Below the pieces are notes generated by a model. It saw only the letters and a program-made list of their open reading frames with translations. It searched no databases and had not been told where the DNA came from. Below, piece after piece: positions 23,802 to 34,200 of a stretch of DNA of 64,000 bases. Source of the stretch: CAZKNJ01 sp964554185 (GTDB taxonomy: Bacteria > 4484-113); the NCBI GenBank assembly GCA_964554185.1, contig CAZKNJ010000001.1, positions 25,267 to 89,266 of the forward strand, written 5' to 3'. The first letter of the stretch is position 1; every line of letters begins with the position of its first letter. The position numbers were made by a program, and so were the translations under genes.

Positions 23802-26282
23802 ATGCCGAAAAAGGCGATACATCTGGTCAAACAGCTTGGGGCGAAGTCCTTCGAGCAGGTCGTCGAGTGGCTGCGGCAAGCTGGCTTTGACGTCAACGCC
23901 GAAGGCTTCAACGTCCTATCGGAAATAGACGACCAGACCATCGCCAAGTTGGAGCAGGCGGTGTCCGGCGGCGCGAAGACGCCGGAGGCCAAGCGTATCA
24001 CCCGGCCGAAGGCACCCGACGCTGAAGCCGCACCAAAGAAGCCCTCCAAGCTGAAGGACTTCTTTCCGTCAACCGCGAAAGAGGAGGTGGAGGTGAGACC
24101 TGCGGCTGGAGAGGAGAAGGCCGAAGCCAAGCCCACTCCAAGCCGCAAGCTCAAGCAGATTATTGACGACAAGCCGGCTGTGCGTAAGGTGAAACTTGCC
24201 AAGGCGCCTAAGGATAAGGAACCCGAAGATGAGCTTCCGGAAGTGCCGGAGGCCGAGCTGGAGGTTGAGGTTGAGGAAGACGTAGATGCGGAGCGCCCGA
24301 AGAAAGTCCCGCGCGAGCCCGCAGTAGAGAAGGAGAAAGAACCCAAGCGGGCGAGGGGGCGGGTGCGGCGACCCTCCAGGCTTAAGCGTGATGGAGCGCC
24401 GGAGGAGGATGCGAGCGCCGCCAGCCGCAAGCGGGTGTTCAAGGTCAAAGGCGGCCCCAAGGGCAGACCCGCGGCTGAGGTCGAGCGCCACGTCAGAATC
24501 GCTGGGCCTATGACTTTGCGCGAAGTCTCGGAGAAGAGCGGCATCAAGGTCTCCAGTATCATTCGCTTCCTGATGGACGAGCTGGATATACTCGCGACAA
24601 TCAACCACGTCACGGATGTGGACGAGGTCGCTCTGGTTTGCGACAAGTTCGGGATCGAGTACGACATCGCCATCAGCGAGGAGCCTGAGCGCGAGCTGGA
24701 GGTCATCACCCAGGCGTCGCAAGAGGCCAACCTCGAGCCGCGTCCGCCGGTGGTAACGGTAATGGGACACGTTGACCACGGGAAGACCAAGCTGCTTGAC
24801 GCCCTACGGCGCACGCATGTGGTGGACCAGGAGGCCGGCGGCATCACCCAGCATATCGGCGCGTACCAGACTTCCATCAACGGCAGGCTCATTACCTTTC
24901 TCGATACTCCCGGCCATGAGGCGTTCACCGCTATGCGGGCGCGCGGCTCACAGGCCACCGACCTAGTGGTGTTAGTGGTTGCCGCGGAGGACGGCGTGAT
25001 GCCGCAGACGATTGAGGCGATTGAGCATTGCAGGTCGGCCAAAGCACCGATTATCGTGGCTATAAACAAGATAGATAAACCGGACGCCAACCCGGAGCGA
25101 GTGAAGCAGCAACTATCACAGCACGGGCTCGTGTCTGAGGAGTGGGGCGGAGACACAGTTTTCGTGAAGGTATCCGCGCTGACCGGCGAAGGGCTGGAGA
25201 GCCTGCTGGAAATGGTCAACCTCCAGGCCGAGCTGATGGAACTCAAGGCGGATCCCACGGCGCCCCCCTTCGGCATTGTCATTGAAAACGAGATTGACCC
25301 CGGCGTGGGGATCGTGGCGACGGTGCTGGTAGTGCAGGGGACTTTCAAGAAGGGCCAGTACATCCTCTGCGGCGACTCGGTCGGCCGCATTAAGCGGATG
25401 GTGGACGAACACGGCAAAGAAATCGACACCGCCGGCCCGTCTACTCCAGCCCGCGTGATGGGTTTTACCGACCAGCCGGAGAACGGCGAACGCGTTTACG
25501 GTTTTGACGCCAAGCGCAAGGCCCAGCAGATCGCCGACAGCCGCAACAATCAACGCGCTCGGGACTCGGTAACCAAGCCAACCGGTCTGATCTCTTTGGA
25601 TGATGTCTTCTCGCGGTTCAAGGACGAACAGGTAAAGGATCTCACTGTGGTGGTGAAGGCTGACGTTCAGGGCAGCCAGGAAGCGGTTGTGGAGTCGCTT
25701 GGCAAGCTCTCGGTTGAAGACCTGAAGGTCAACGTCATCCGCGGCGGCGTCGGCCAGATAAACGAGTCCGATGTCATGCTCGCCTCGGCCTCCGGGGCGA
25801 TGATCGTGGGCTTCAATGTCACGCTGGCTGGCCAGGCGCGTAAGCTGGCGGAACGGGAGAAAGTGCAGATTCGGCTGTACCGCATCATTTACAAATTGAT
25901 CGAAGACATGGAGCTGGCGCTGCGCGGCCTGCTTGCACCCGACATCGTGGATGTGCCTATCGGCGAAGTGGAAATACGCGCCATTTTCCGCACCGACCGC
26001 AACTCGGTTATCTGCGGCGGAATGGTCATATCCGGCAAGGCACAGCGGAACGCGTACTTCCAGCTGAAACGCGGTGGCGAAGTGGTGTTGGAAGGCCAGC
26101 TAGGCTCACTCAAGCGGTTCAAGGACGATGCGCGCGAGGTCGCCGAGGGATTTGAGTGCGGCCTGCGCATTGACGGAACGTCCGACGTGCAGGAAGGTGA
26201 TATCCTCGCGCTGTATGTGAAAGAAGAGCGGGAGCATATTCCGGTGTCGGCCGGCAGCTCCACCGAATCGCAGGGCGCATAA
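23802..26282 (+). CDS. infB: Translation initiation factor IF-2
   Basis: 826 residues. The first about 215 residues are a low-complexity charged linker after a short IF2_N domain (KAIHLVKQLGAKSFEQVVEWLRQAGFDV). A second IF2_N-like domain (MTLREVSEKSGIKVSSIIRFLMD) precedes the GTPase: GHVDHGKT at 322-329, DTPGH at 368-372 and NKID at 422-425. Domains II to IV follow, ending in the fMet-tRNA-binding part (KRFKDDAREVAEGFECGLRI). It directs initiator tRNA to the 30S subunit. One base separates it from the ylxR stop. Confidence 0.95.
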   Translation: MPKKAIHLVKQLGAKSFEQVVEWLRQAGFDVNAEGFNVLSEIDDQTIAKLEQAVSGGAKTPEAKRITRPKAPDAEAAPKKPSKLKDFFPSTAKEEVEVRPAAGEEKAEAKPTPSRKLKQIIDDKPAVRKVKLAKAPKDKEPEDELPEVPEAELEVEVEEDVDAERPKKVPREPAVEKEKEPKRARGRVRRPSRLKRDGAPEEDASAASRKRVFKVKGGPKGRPAAEVERHVRIAGPMTLREVSEKSGIKVSSIIRFLMDELDILATINHVTDVDEVALVCDKFGIEYDIAISEEPERELEVITQASQEANLEPRPPVVTVMGHVDHGKTKLLDALRRTHVVDQEAGGITQHIGAYQTSINGRLITFLDTPGHEAFTAMRARGSQATDLVVLVVAAEDGVMPQTIEAIEHCRSAKAPIIVAINKIDKPDANPERVKQQLSQHGLVSEEWGGDTVFVKVSALTGEGLESLLEMVNLQAELMELKADPTAPPFGIVIENEIDPGVGIVATVLVVQGTFKKGQYILCGDSVGRIKRMVDEHGKEIDTAGPSTPARVMGFTDQPENGERVYGFDAKRKAQQIADSRNNQRARDSVTKPTGLISLDDVFSRFKDEQVKDLTVVVKADVQGSQEAVVESLGKLSVEDLKVNVIRGGVGQINESDVMLASASGAMIVGFNVTLAGQARKLAEREKVQIRLYRIIYKLIEDMELALRGLLAPDIVDVPIGEVEIRAIFRTDRNSVICGGMVISGKAQRNAYFQLKRGGEVVLEGQLGSLKRFKDDAREVAEGFECGLRIDGTSDVQEGDILALYVKEEREHIPVSAGSSTESQGA

Positions 26283-26294
26283 CGGGAGAGGAAC

Positions 26295-26882
26295 GTGTCC
26301 AACGAAGCATCATCATCCCCTTTGAGAGACTACCAGAAGAAGTGGCTCCAGCTGTTTATCCACGAGACGCATATTGCCGGACTCACGATCTGGCTTGCCG
26401 GTGGATGGGCGGTTGAAGCGCTTGACCGCGAGCAACAGCCGCGTGATCACGGGGATATTGACTTCTTCATCTTCCGTAGCCACTCGCCGGTTTTTCATAC
26501 CAGGCTGAACCGTAAGAAGTTCCACGGTCTGGAGGAGCAGTACAACGGTTTTGCCACCCGCCGGATTACTCCTTTCGGGAAGCTGATTGTCCGTTTCACT
26601 TATCTGGACCTAACCACAGACAGCAAGCTGGTTACTTTCCTGCCGGAGCACACGGTGAACTGGCCGGTTTCGGCGCTGCCGGGCGACTTGCTGGGAGAAC
26701 TGGACGGCAAGCCCGTCCCCTGCTTTGACTGGAACATGGCCTACGCCGAGACCGAAGTCAGGGCATTCATCAAGCCGGACGCGCCCAAGAGCCCTGGCTT
26801 GGCGGTGATCCACAAGCAGGTGAAGCCAGCCACGCGCAAGTCAATCACCAAGGGGCTGATTGTGGAGTACCAGCCAGCCTAG
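26295..26882 (+). CDS. Nucleotidyltransferase-superfamily protein (lincosamide/aminoglycoside NTase-like)
   Basis: 195 residues, GTG start, 12 bp after infB and so probably the last gene of that operon. WLAGGWAVEALDREQQPRDHGDIDFFIF is the GGWA...R.H.DiD motif of LinB/ANT(2'')-type enzymes, which adenylylate small molecules such as antibiotics. Many family members of unknown substrate occur in bacteria, so resistance cannot be claimed. The catalytic acidic pair D-I-D is present. Its stop shares CTAG with the convergent waaA. Confidence 0.65.
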   Translation: MSNEASSSPLRDYQKKWLQLFIHETHIAGLTIWLAGGWAVEALDREQQPRDHGDIDFFIFRSHSPVFHTRLNRKKFHGLEEQYNGFATRRITPFGKLIVRFTYLDLTTDSKLVTFLPEHTVNWPVSALPGDLLGELDGKPVPCFDWNMAYAETEVRAFIKPDAPKSPGLAVIHKQVKPATRKSITKGLIVEYQPA

Positions 26883-28153
26883 CTGAGCCCGAGTTCTTGC
26901 ATGATGATGCTCACAGTGAGTTTTGTCGCGCCGCTGAGCGATTTCGCCTGCTCCATAGCCTTGATCCCCAGGTCGCGACGCAATTCCTCATCGCGCATCA
27001 AACGCTTCAGTGCCTCAGCCAGTTCCTCCGGCCCAACACTCACCGCAGCACCGGCGTGCCTAAGCGACTCCGCCTGCCGGGCAATGGAGTCGGTGTAGGG
27101 TCCGTGAACAACCGGCTTGGCGGCTAGCGCGGGCTCGAGAATGTTGTGCCCGCCGACCTTTGGATGAAACGTGCCGCCTAGAACGACCAGGTCGGAGGCA
27201 CGGTAGTAGTCAACCAGGACTCCCATCTCGTCCACGACCAGGACATCATGCGGTTCCAGCCGCTCGCGCTTGCTTGCCAGCCTCGCTTTGCGTCCGCTGG
27301 CAGCGATCACTCCTGCCACTTCCTGCGCCCGGTCAGGGTGGCGTGGCACGAGCACAAGCGACCAATCCAGCTGGTCGGCGGAGGCAGAGACGAAAGCGTG
27401 TAGCACCAGTTCTTCCTCGCCCGGATGGGTTGAGCCAGCGACCAGCAGCCGCCTGCCAACGAGCCCGTGTCCGGCTTTGAACTGCTCCACCTGTTCTTCG
27501 TTCCATGCCTCAAGCGCCATGTCGCTCTTTATGTTGCCGCTTACTGAGAGGCGCTCACTCGGCACACCCAGTTGCGCAAACGCCTCGGCGAAGACCTCTT
27601 CCTGGCAGACAATCCGGTCAAACCCGCCGAACAGCCACCCGGCAATCCGGCGCTTCCACCAGGGCTTGTTTGCCAGGTAGTAGCGCGCGTTGACGAGGAT
27701 GCATTTCACTCCGTGCCTGCGGAGGCAGCGCATCAAGTTGGGCCAGGCTTCCCCTTCGGCCGCGATATACAGCACTGGTTGCACGGATCGGATGAACTTC
27801 CCCACGGTCCAGGGGAGATCCGTCAGCGGGAAGTAGGACAGCGCCACATCGCGCTCCTTCCCTAACTCACGCTGGAGCACTTCCATGCCGGTGTCGGTGA
27901 TAGCGGTGACGAAGCAGGCGAGACTTGGTGCTTCGCGCCTGAGCTGCGATACGAGTGGCAGCAACAGCTTGACTTCGCCCACCGAGACGCCGTGCAACCA
28001 TATCGCCCGCCCGCGTACTGCCTCAACCGTTGCTGGACTGCGAAAATGCCCCATTCGCTCGCCAAAGCCGTTGCGCAGACGGGGGCTGAGCCGTGCCACA
28101 AAGTAGATGAGAGGCGAGAGCAGCACCAGCAGGAAGTTGTAGAGGAGGTGCAC
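26879..28153 (-). CDS. waaA: 3-deoxy-D-manno-octulosonic acid (Kdo) transferase
   Basis: 424 residues, GT30 family. An N-terminal membrane anchor (LLYNFLLVLLSPLIYFVARL) is followed by the glycosyltransferase: GRAIWLHGVSVGEVKLLLPL, VLYIAAEGEAWPNLMRCL and GNIKSD, then the GT-B C-terminal domain with VAGSTHPGEEE and VLGGTFHPKVGGHNILEPA. It adds Kdo to lipid A on the inner face of the inner membrane. Together with the kdsD-type gene nearby this argues for an LPS-bearing diderm. GTG start set by an extended -10 ending 6 nt upstream. Confidence 0.9.
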   Translation of the reverse strand: MHLLYNFLLVLLSPLIYFVARLSPRLRNGFGERMGHFRSPATVEAVRGRAIWLHGVSVGEVKLLLPLVSQLRREAPSLACFVTAITDTGMEVLQRELGKERDVALSYFPLTDLPWTVGKFIRSVQPVLYIAAEGEAWPNLMRCLRRHGVKCILVNARYYLANKPWWKRRIAGWLFGGFDRIVCQEEVFAEAFAQLGVPSERLSVSGNIKSDMALEAWNEEQVEQFKAGHGLVGRRLLVAGSTHPGEEELVLHAFVSASADQLDWSLVLVPRHPDRAQEVAGVIAASGRKARLASKRERLEPHDVLVVDEMGVLVDYYRASDLVVLGGTFHPKVGGHNILEPALAAKPVVHGPYTDSIARQAESLRHAGAAVSVGPEELAEALKRLMRDEELRRDLGIKAMEQAKSLSGATKLTVSIIMQELGLS

Positions 28154-28159
28154 GGCGCG

Positions 28160-28168
28160 ATTATATCA
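28160..28168 (-). promoter_or_regulatory. Extended -10 of waaA, leaderless
   Basis: Minus-strand TGATATAAT, 6 nt before GTG 28153. The TGA of the element is also the stop codon of the upstream glycosyltransferase gene, so one trinucleotide serves both. Confidence 0.65.
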
Positions 28169-30202
28169 GAGTGATTGCCGCCTTGATTCCCAGCATTCAA
28201 GTCCCACAAGCCGCAACCAGCCCAGTGAGAGCGTGTTGAGAACGCCCCCCTCGCTTGCAGTCAGGCGGCCGGAAAGAAGGTGGGTGAACTCGCGGTCGCG
28301 GGTGGGGCCATTCACGTTCTTGGCGAGCGGGCGCGAGTGCCTGAGAGCGCCCAGCCTGCGGCGTTCCCCGAGTACGCCGAAGAAGTTGGCCAGCATGAAG
28401 CCGTCTACGCTCAAGACCGCCGCCAGCTCGCGCGGGTCTGCCAGCGCCGAAACGTGGTGGACGATGCATTCGCCAATGCAGAGTGGCAAGAGCTTCAGCA
28501 GTGTCCTTGCCTCGTAGTATAGACAACGGTTGAGCAGGCGGTTACGCGTCTGGTAGTAGCGCACTCTAGAGTAAGGCAGCTTATGAGTGGTAGCACCGCC
28601 TTCGTGCCGAGCCCGCGCTTGTGGAATCTTGATTACCTCCCCGCCCGCCATACGCAGGCGGAAGCCCAAGCTTACATCCTCGTGGTAGATGAAGTAGCCG
28701 GGGATGAACAGTTCCCCGCCGAGCTTCCGAACTGACTCAGCTCTTATAATCGCCGCCCCGCCGGAAGGGTAGAAGGTCAGTGCCTGCTCGCGGAAAACAG
28801 CGGGGATGCTGCGACCAAGCAGGTTCAGCGTGTCGTTTGTCGTTGGAGCGTCGCCCTCCAGCAGAACGCCGCACCCCGCATCCGCGCCCGTCTTCTCCAT
28901 CGCTCCCACCAACTCGCGCAGGAAGCCCGGCTCGGGCACGGCGTCGTTGTTCAGCAGAACCACGTACTTAGCGCGCGCAGCGATGAAACCTGCATTGGCG
29001 CCGCCGGCGAAACCGGTATTCACTCCGGTTTGCACCACGCGCACGGTTGGGTACTCGTACCCAATGGCCACGGCCTCATCGTTCGCGCTGCCGTTATCCA
29101 CCACGATAGTCTCAAAGTCCGGGAAGTCTTGCTCCGCCAAGCCATCAAGGCACTTGCGGGTATCGGCCAGCCCGTTGTAGTTGATAACCACGACGGACGC
29201 AGTTGTGGCGTACTCACTGGCCGCCGTCTTCACGAGTCTTGACTTGCGCCCAAAGCGCGGAGCGAGCAGCTTACGTAGCTCTCGCGGAGGCAGCACTCTG
29301 CGGCGCTGCAGCTCCAGTCGTTTGCGCAGCGCACGCGGCAGGTAGTACAAGTAGCCGAAGATCGCCAGAAACAGGTAGGGCGCAGCAAGGTTCTTCAGGA
29401 AGTGGTACACCTCGTATAGTGCAAGCTGCGGCAGGCTCGGCAGCCAATCCGCGGCGGTCAGGCACTTGGCGAGTGATAAGTAGCGGTTCTTCTCCGCAAC
29501 GAGCCGCAGCCGGCGGCTCTTCCTGCCGCCGGAGCCCGCGCCGATGTGGTGGGCCACAAGCTGCGGCTGGTACCAGGCTTTGAAGCCCACCAACTGGGCG
29601 CGCAGGTCCAGGTCAACGTCTTCGTAGTACGCGAAGAAGCCCTCATCAAAGAACTCGTCGCGGAACCGCACCGCTTCCAGCATCTGGCGACGGTACACGA
29701 TGCAGGCGGCGGTTCCGCCGAAAACAAACCCGGACGAAGGCTCCGCCAGCGCCGCGGGGGCGAAGTGGTCGCGGTGGGCGGCGGTGAAGTCCGTCCGCAT
29801 TAGGTGGCCGGTGCTCTCTACCGTGTGCGGATCGCGCCAGAGATGGATACGCGGCACCACCGTGCCGATGGAAGCGTCGCGGGCGAACTCCTCTACAGCG
29901 CGTGAAACGAACCCATCCTCCAACCACGCGTCGGCGTTGAGCAACAGCACGAATTCCCCGCGCGAGTGCAGTATGCCTTGGTTGTTCGCGCGGGCGAAGC
30001 CCAGGTTGCGCGGGTTCTCCAGGAACACCTCTGGATGGAATTCATCGCAAACCGAGAGGGCAAACTCCGGGCTACCATTGTTGACTAGAACCAGTTCAAT
30101 GCGGGCGTAATCCTGCTGCCGGACGCTGCGAAGGCACTCCGCCAAGTACTTCTCCGTGCGGTAGTTGACGACGATGACAGAAACCAGCCCGGGTTCGTAC
30201 AC
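28166..30202 (-). CDS. Two-domain GT2 glycosyltransferase (rhamnosyltransferase-like)
   Basis: 678 residues with two GT-A modules in tandem. The first starts VSVIVVNYRTEKYLAECLRSV and holds VLVNNGSPE and LLLNADAWLEDG; the second starts ASVVVINYNGLADTRKCLDGL with VVDNGSANDE and LLNNDAVPEPG. Each keeps the N/D metal-site pattern, so both may be active. A hydrophobic patch with YLFLAIFGYLYYLPR lies between them. It probably builds surface polysaccharide, fitting the neighbouring Kdo genes. GTG start with an extended -10 ending 7 nt upstream. Confidence 0.85.
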   Translation of the reverse strand: MYEPGLVSVIVVNYRTEKYLAECLRSVRQQDYARIELVLVNNGSPEFALSVCDEFHPEVFLENPRNLGFARANNQGILHSRGEFVLLLNADAWLEDGFVSRAVEEFARDASIGTVVPRIHLWRDPHTVESTGHLMRTDFTAAHRDHFAPAALAEPSSGFVFGGTAACIVYRRQMLEAVRFRDEFFDEGFFAYYEDVDLDLRAQLVGFKAWYQPQLVAHHIGAGSGGRKSRRLRLVAEKNRYLSLAKCLTAADWLPSLPQLALYEVYHFLKNLAAPYLFLAIFGYLYYLPRALRKRLELQRRRVLPPRELRKLLAPRFGRKSRLVKTAASEYATTASVVVINYNGLADTRKCLDGLAEQDFPDFETIVVDNGSANDEAVAIGYEYPTVRVVQTGVNTGFAGGANAGFIAARAKYVVLLNNDAVPEPGFLRELVGAMEKTGADAGCGVLLEGDAPTTNDTLNLLGRSIPAVFREQALTFYPSGGAAIIRAESVRKLGGELFIPGYFIYHEDVSLGFRLRMAGGEVIKIPQARARHEGGATTHKLPYSRVRYYQTRNRLLNRCLYYEARTLLKLLPLCIGECIVHHVSALADPRELAAVLSVDGFMLANFFGVLGERRRLGALRHSRPLAKNVNGPTRDREFTHLLSGRLTASEGGVLNTLSLGWLRLVGLECWESRRQSL

Positions 30203-30209
30203 TGGGCTG

Positions 30210-30218
30210 ATTATATCA
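30210..30218 (-). promoter_or_regulatory. Extended -10 of the GT2 gene, leaderless
   Basis: Minus-strand TGATATAAT, 7 nt before GTG 30202. It is back to back with the kdsD promoter, within a 49-bp divergent spacer. Confidence 0.6.
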
Positions 30219-30235
30219 GCCGCGCCGCCCGGCTC

Positions 30236-30244
30236 TGTTATAAT
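30236..30244 (+). promoter_or_regulatory. Extended -10 of the arabinose-5-phosphate isomerase gene, leaderless
   Basis: TGTTATAAT ends 7 nt before ATG 30252. Start-to-start distance to the divergent GT2 gene is only 49 bp and no room exists for standard leaders. Confidence 0.65.
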
Positions 30245-30251
30245 CGCGCCG

Positions 30252-31283
30252 ATGGAGCGAAAGCGCTATTCGCGGGATGAGATACTCGGCATCGCGCGGT
30301 CGGTCATTGAAAACGAGACCTCTGCGGTGCAAGGCCTAATTCCCACGCTCGGTGAGGACTTCGTGCGCGCGGTGGAGCTGATCATTGCGTGCAAAGGGCG
30401 CATCGTGCTTACCGGCATCGGCAAGTCCGGCTACATCGCCCAGAAGATCGCCGCGACGCTGACTAGCACCGGCACCCTGGCTTCGTTCCTGCATTCCGCC
30501 GAGGGGTTCCACGGGGATCTCGGGCTGGTGTCGCGCGATGATGTGGTCATTGCCATCAGCCACTCGGGCGAGACTGCCGAGATTCTGGATTTGCTGCCAG
30601 TGCTATCTCACTTGAACATCCCGGTCATTGCCGTAACCGGTAATCCAGGTTCCGAACTCGCCCGGCGAGCCACGGTTCACTTGCACATTGGCGATGTGCG
30701 CGAGAGCGACCCGGATAACCTCGTGCCCACCGCTTCATCGCTGGCGACGCTCGCGCTGGGCGATGCGCTGACAGTGGTGCTGATGAGCCTGAAGGAGTTC
30801 CGCAAGGAAGACTACGCCATCATCCATCCGCGCGGAATGCTGGGCAAGCGGCTCACACTGAAGGTAACCGACCTGCTGAAGGGCGAGACCACCAACCCGA
30901 TGGTGGGCGCGGACGACAGCTTCCGCGCGGCGCTAAAGGCCATTACGCGCTACAAGCTGGGCGGCGTGAGCATTGTGGACGCGGAGGGCAAGCTCGCCGG
31001 CATCATCACCGACGGCGACGTGCGCCGCATTATGGAGCGCTGGGAGGGCACGGTGGAGGAGCTAATGAACGCCAGGTCTTCGGAGCTGATGACCGCATCA
31101 CCCACCGTCATCGGTGACATTGCGCTCGCCTCCCAGGCGCTTTCGACAATGGAAAACCACCAGCCGCGCCCCATCTTCCTCTTGCCGGTGGTGGATGGCG
31201 ACGGAAAGCCGGTAGGGATGATACACCTGCACGACCTGGTTCAGGCTGGTTTCAAGACAAGCCTGGACGAGGTGAACCACTAA
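30252..31283 (+). CDS. kdsD: D-arabinose-5-phosphate isomerase (KpsF/GutQ/KdsD family)
   Basis: 343 residues. N-terminal SIS domain: IVLTGIGKSGYIAQKIAATLTSTGTLASFLHSAEGFHGDLGLV and AISHSGETAEILDLLP. Two CBS domains follow (VTDLLKGE...LGGVSIVDAEGKLAGIITDGDVRR and LMNARSSEL...IFLLPVVDGDGKPVGMIHLHDLV). It converts ribulose-5-phosphate to arabinose-5-phosphate, the first step to Kdo, so it works with waaA in the same block. ATG at 30252 rather than upstream starts, since those would lie before the promoter. Confidence 0.9.
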   Translation: MERKRYSRDEILGIARSVIENETSAVQGLIPTLGEDFVRAVELIIACKGRIVLTGIGKSGYIAQKIAATLTSTGTLASFLHSAEGFHGDLGLVSRDDVVIAISHSGETAEILDLLPVLSHLNIPVIAVTGNPGSELARRATVHLHIGDVRESDPDNLVPTASSLATLALGDALTVVLMSLKEFRKEDYAIIHPRGMLGKRLTLKVTDLLKGETTNPMVGADDSFRAALKAITRYKLGGVSIVDAEGKLAGIITDGDVRRIMERWEGTVEELMNARSSELMTASPTVIGDIALASQALSTMENHQPRPIFLLPVVDGDGKPVGMIHLHDLVQAGFKTSLDEVNH

Positions 31284-31292
31284 TCCCGGCCA

Positions 31293-34200
31293 CTAGTACT
31301 GCTCGAGGCCCTCTAGCGTGGGCGGTGGCAGCACGATGGTGATAGCCGCGCCCGTATCCTGTCCCCACATGTGAATGGTGCCGGATACTGTGTCCCCGGG
31401 GACGTCCAGCACAATCTCGTCGTCATCCCAGCTCGTCACTTCGCCCGCGGTAACCGCGCCGTGTCCCGGCAGCACCAAGGCCCCGGGATAGTGACCACCG
31501 CCGAAGCCGGAGCCGCTGATGGCCGTGGTCTCCCCCACAGACAGGCGTGATGGCATCACGCTGTCTATCTCCGGGAAGGGGCGCACCATCACATCGTCCA
31601 GATACCAGCCCTCGCCCACGACCAGCGGGTCGCTTTGCAGCAGGAAGGCAATCTTCACCGGCTGGCCGTAGGACGACAGGTCGTAGTCGGCCACCTGCCA
31701 GCCGCCGGTGCCGTCAAACTGGCCGAGCAGGTCCCAGGCCTGCAAGTCGGTCGTGGCGTAAATTTTCACGTAATCGTAACCCGACTCGGTGCCGTACTTG
31801 TGGTGGAAGTACAGGAACGGATCCAGCACGCTGGTGAGATTGACGGTCGGAGTTATCAGCCAGTCGTACTCGTAGGCGCCATACTGATGGGTGCCTATCT
31901 GGCCGCAGTAGGCGGAGTGCGTCCCCCGGTAGTAGGAGTAATTCGTGAGCTGCCAGGTGCCAGGGCCGCTGGCGTCCACAATGCGCCAGTTGTCGTTGAA
32001 GTGATCGCTGTCTTCGAAGTCGCAGACGTAGCTCGGGGTGAACGGCGTGTTGTCCACCGTGTAGGTCAACTCCACCTCGTCATACTGCTCGTCCGCGTCG
32101 TAGGCGCGGACGAGAACATCAACATCGCCGTTGAAAGCGTCACGCGAATTCCACGAAAACTGAAACGGCTCGCTGGTGTCGGAGCCCACGTAGTCGCCGC
32201 TCATCCAGAATGCCACATAGGTGACCTCTTCATCGTCGCTGGCGTCAACCTCTATCAGAACATCGTCGGAAACCGTGGCACCATCGTTGGGCGTCACGCT
32301 GTTTATGCTTGGCGGGTCGGAGCGCTCGTTCAGCTCCACATCGTCCACCCAGGCTCCACCCCCGGAATCGTGAGAGAGCGATGTGGAGTTAAGTTCAAAG
32401 GCGACGAATACCCTCTCCCCCACCCAATCGTCCAGGTAAACCGCATGGCTTTTCCAGGACAGATCGTTGCCGGTGTACGATTTGACCTGGGTCTCATCGC
32501 TGCCGTCCTCACTGATAACGTAAACGCGTACGTTGTCCATTGAATTGGATACCCTGTACCTGACGTAGAATCCGAGCGTTGGCTCCGTGGTGCTCGTCAG
32601 GTCCAACAGCGGTGACAGGATGCGGTCATGCTCGTTGTAATCGTAGCCTGTGCCGATGCCCAGACAGCTGGGCGAGGAGCTGTAGGTGCTGGTCTTAAGC
32701 TCCCAATAGGCGTTGCCGGACGGGTCGTAGATGGCCCAGTTCCAGGTGTTGTCCATGCTGTCGCTGAAGGGCCATTCGCCTGAATTATCCACCGTCACTT
32801 CAATGGTGTCGGTGTAAGTCTCTCCCTCGCTGTCGGTGGCCTTGGCGGCGATGTAAACGGTGGTGTTGTAGCAGGTGCGGGAGTTCCAGGTTATCTCGTA
32901 GCTGTCGCTGCTGCCGGTGTCGTCGGAGCCGACGAAGTAACCGTTGGCGTAGAAATCAACCTTGGAGATGGTGCGGCTACCGTCCGCCGTTGCGTCTGCC
33001 GAGAAAGCGACGTCGCCGCTGACGGTATCGTCCTCCGAGGGGGCGGTGATGCTCACAGTCGGATGCGTGCCGGTTTCCACGGAGATGTCGGCGGTCATGG
33101 TGGAGCCGCTGGCGGAGATGTTCTCCACCTTCACGTACGAATCAGAACCAGCGTAGGACTTGCTGGGCGGATTGCTGGTGAAGTTGAAAGTGTCATTGTT
33201 ACCGGAGAAGAACGGGTCATCGGGTTCACCTTGGCTGCCATCGTCGTAATCCAGGTGGTCTTTGTTATTGCCGTCAAGGCCGGTTGCGCATTCAACATCC
33301 ACCAGACGGTGCGAATCGTTAGTGTTGCTGCTGCGCGAGTCATCACAATGGTAGATCATCAGGCCTTCGCCCGGACGCGTGGCGTCGGTGCCGGTCTTCT
33401 CGCGGTTCTCCACCAGGAAGTACTCGTCGCCTGGGTCGCCGTTGGTCCACAGCTTCAGAGCGAAGCGGTTGGTCTCAATCTGAAGGATATCCAGTGAAGC
33501 CGTATCCTCGGTAATCACCAGCGGCGTAATCCAGCCGTACTGCATCCGGTGCCAGGGATCGAAGGCCGGCGGCTTGAAGCTGCTGTCGTAGTTGTAGGCC
33601 ATCAGAGACCACTTGCCGACTCCGCGGGAGGTGTAGTCAGTGTCGTAGAGGTCTACCGCGCCCATAATGTGCCCGTACTCGTGGGCGGCGCAGCACATGT
33701 TGTAGGAGTCGGTGAATGCGCCCCCGAAGCCGCTGACGTAATGCACATCCACAATCACCCCGTCGGCGTAGTAGTTCATCCCGCTGCTCATGTGCGGCCA
33801 GAGGCCTCCGACGAACTCGGTTTCCGGATAGAATAGGATAAAGGAATCCGCATACCCGTCTCCATCCGCATCGTAGTCGGAGAAGTCGGTGTGCTCGTCA
33901 ATGGACTCGGCCGCGTACAGCAGCAGCTCCATGATGTTGTTCTTGTAATAGTTCTTGGTGTTGGGCGCGGTGTACCAGCCGTTGTTGGGTCCCTCGTCGT
34001 CAACCGTGCCCTCGATATCCAGGTCGCCGTAGGAGACCTCTTCGTAGTAGTCGTGGAAGGATGGATTGTCGCCGGTGCCATCGGCGAGCATCAGGTCATA
34101 AGTGTAGTCGTAGTCCCAGGCTTCGTCAGCCTCTACGTCGGAGAATTCACACCGGACGATAATCAGATTGACTGTGCCCTTGGAGTTAGCGATCGAGGCA

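Noticed and set aside
23732..25429. A 565-codon open frame antisense to infB
   Set aside because: Low-complexity Ser/Thr-rich translation typical of the reverse of a GC-rich gene; infB is unambiguous.
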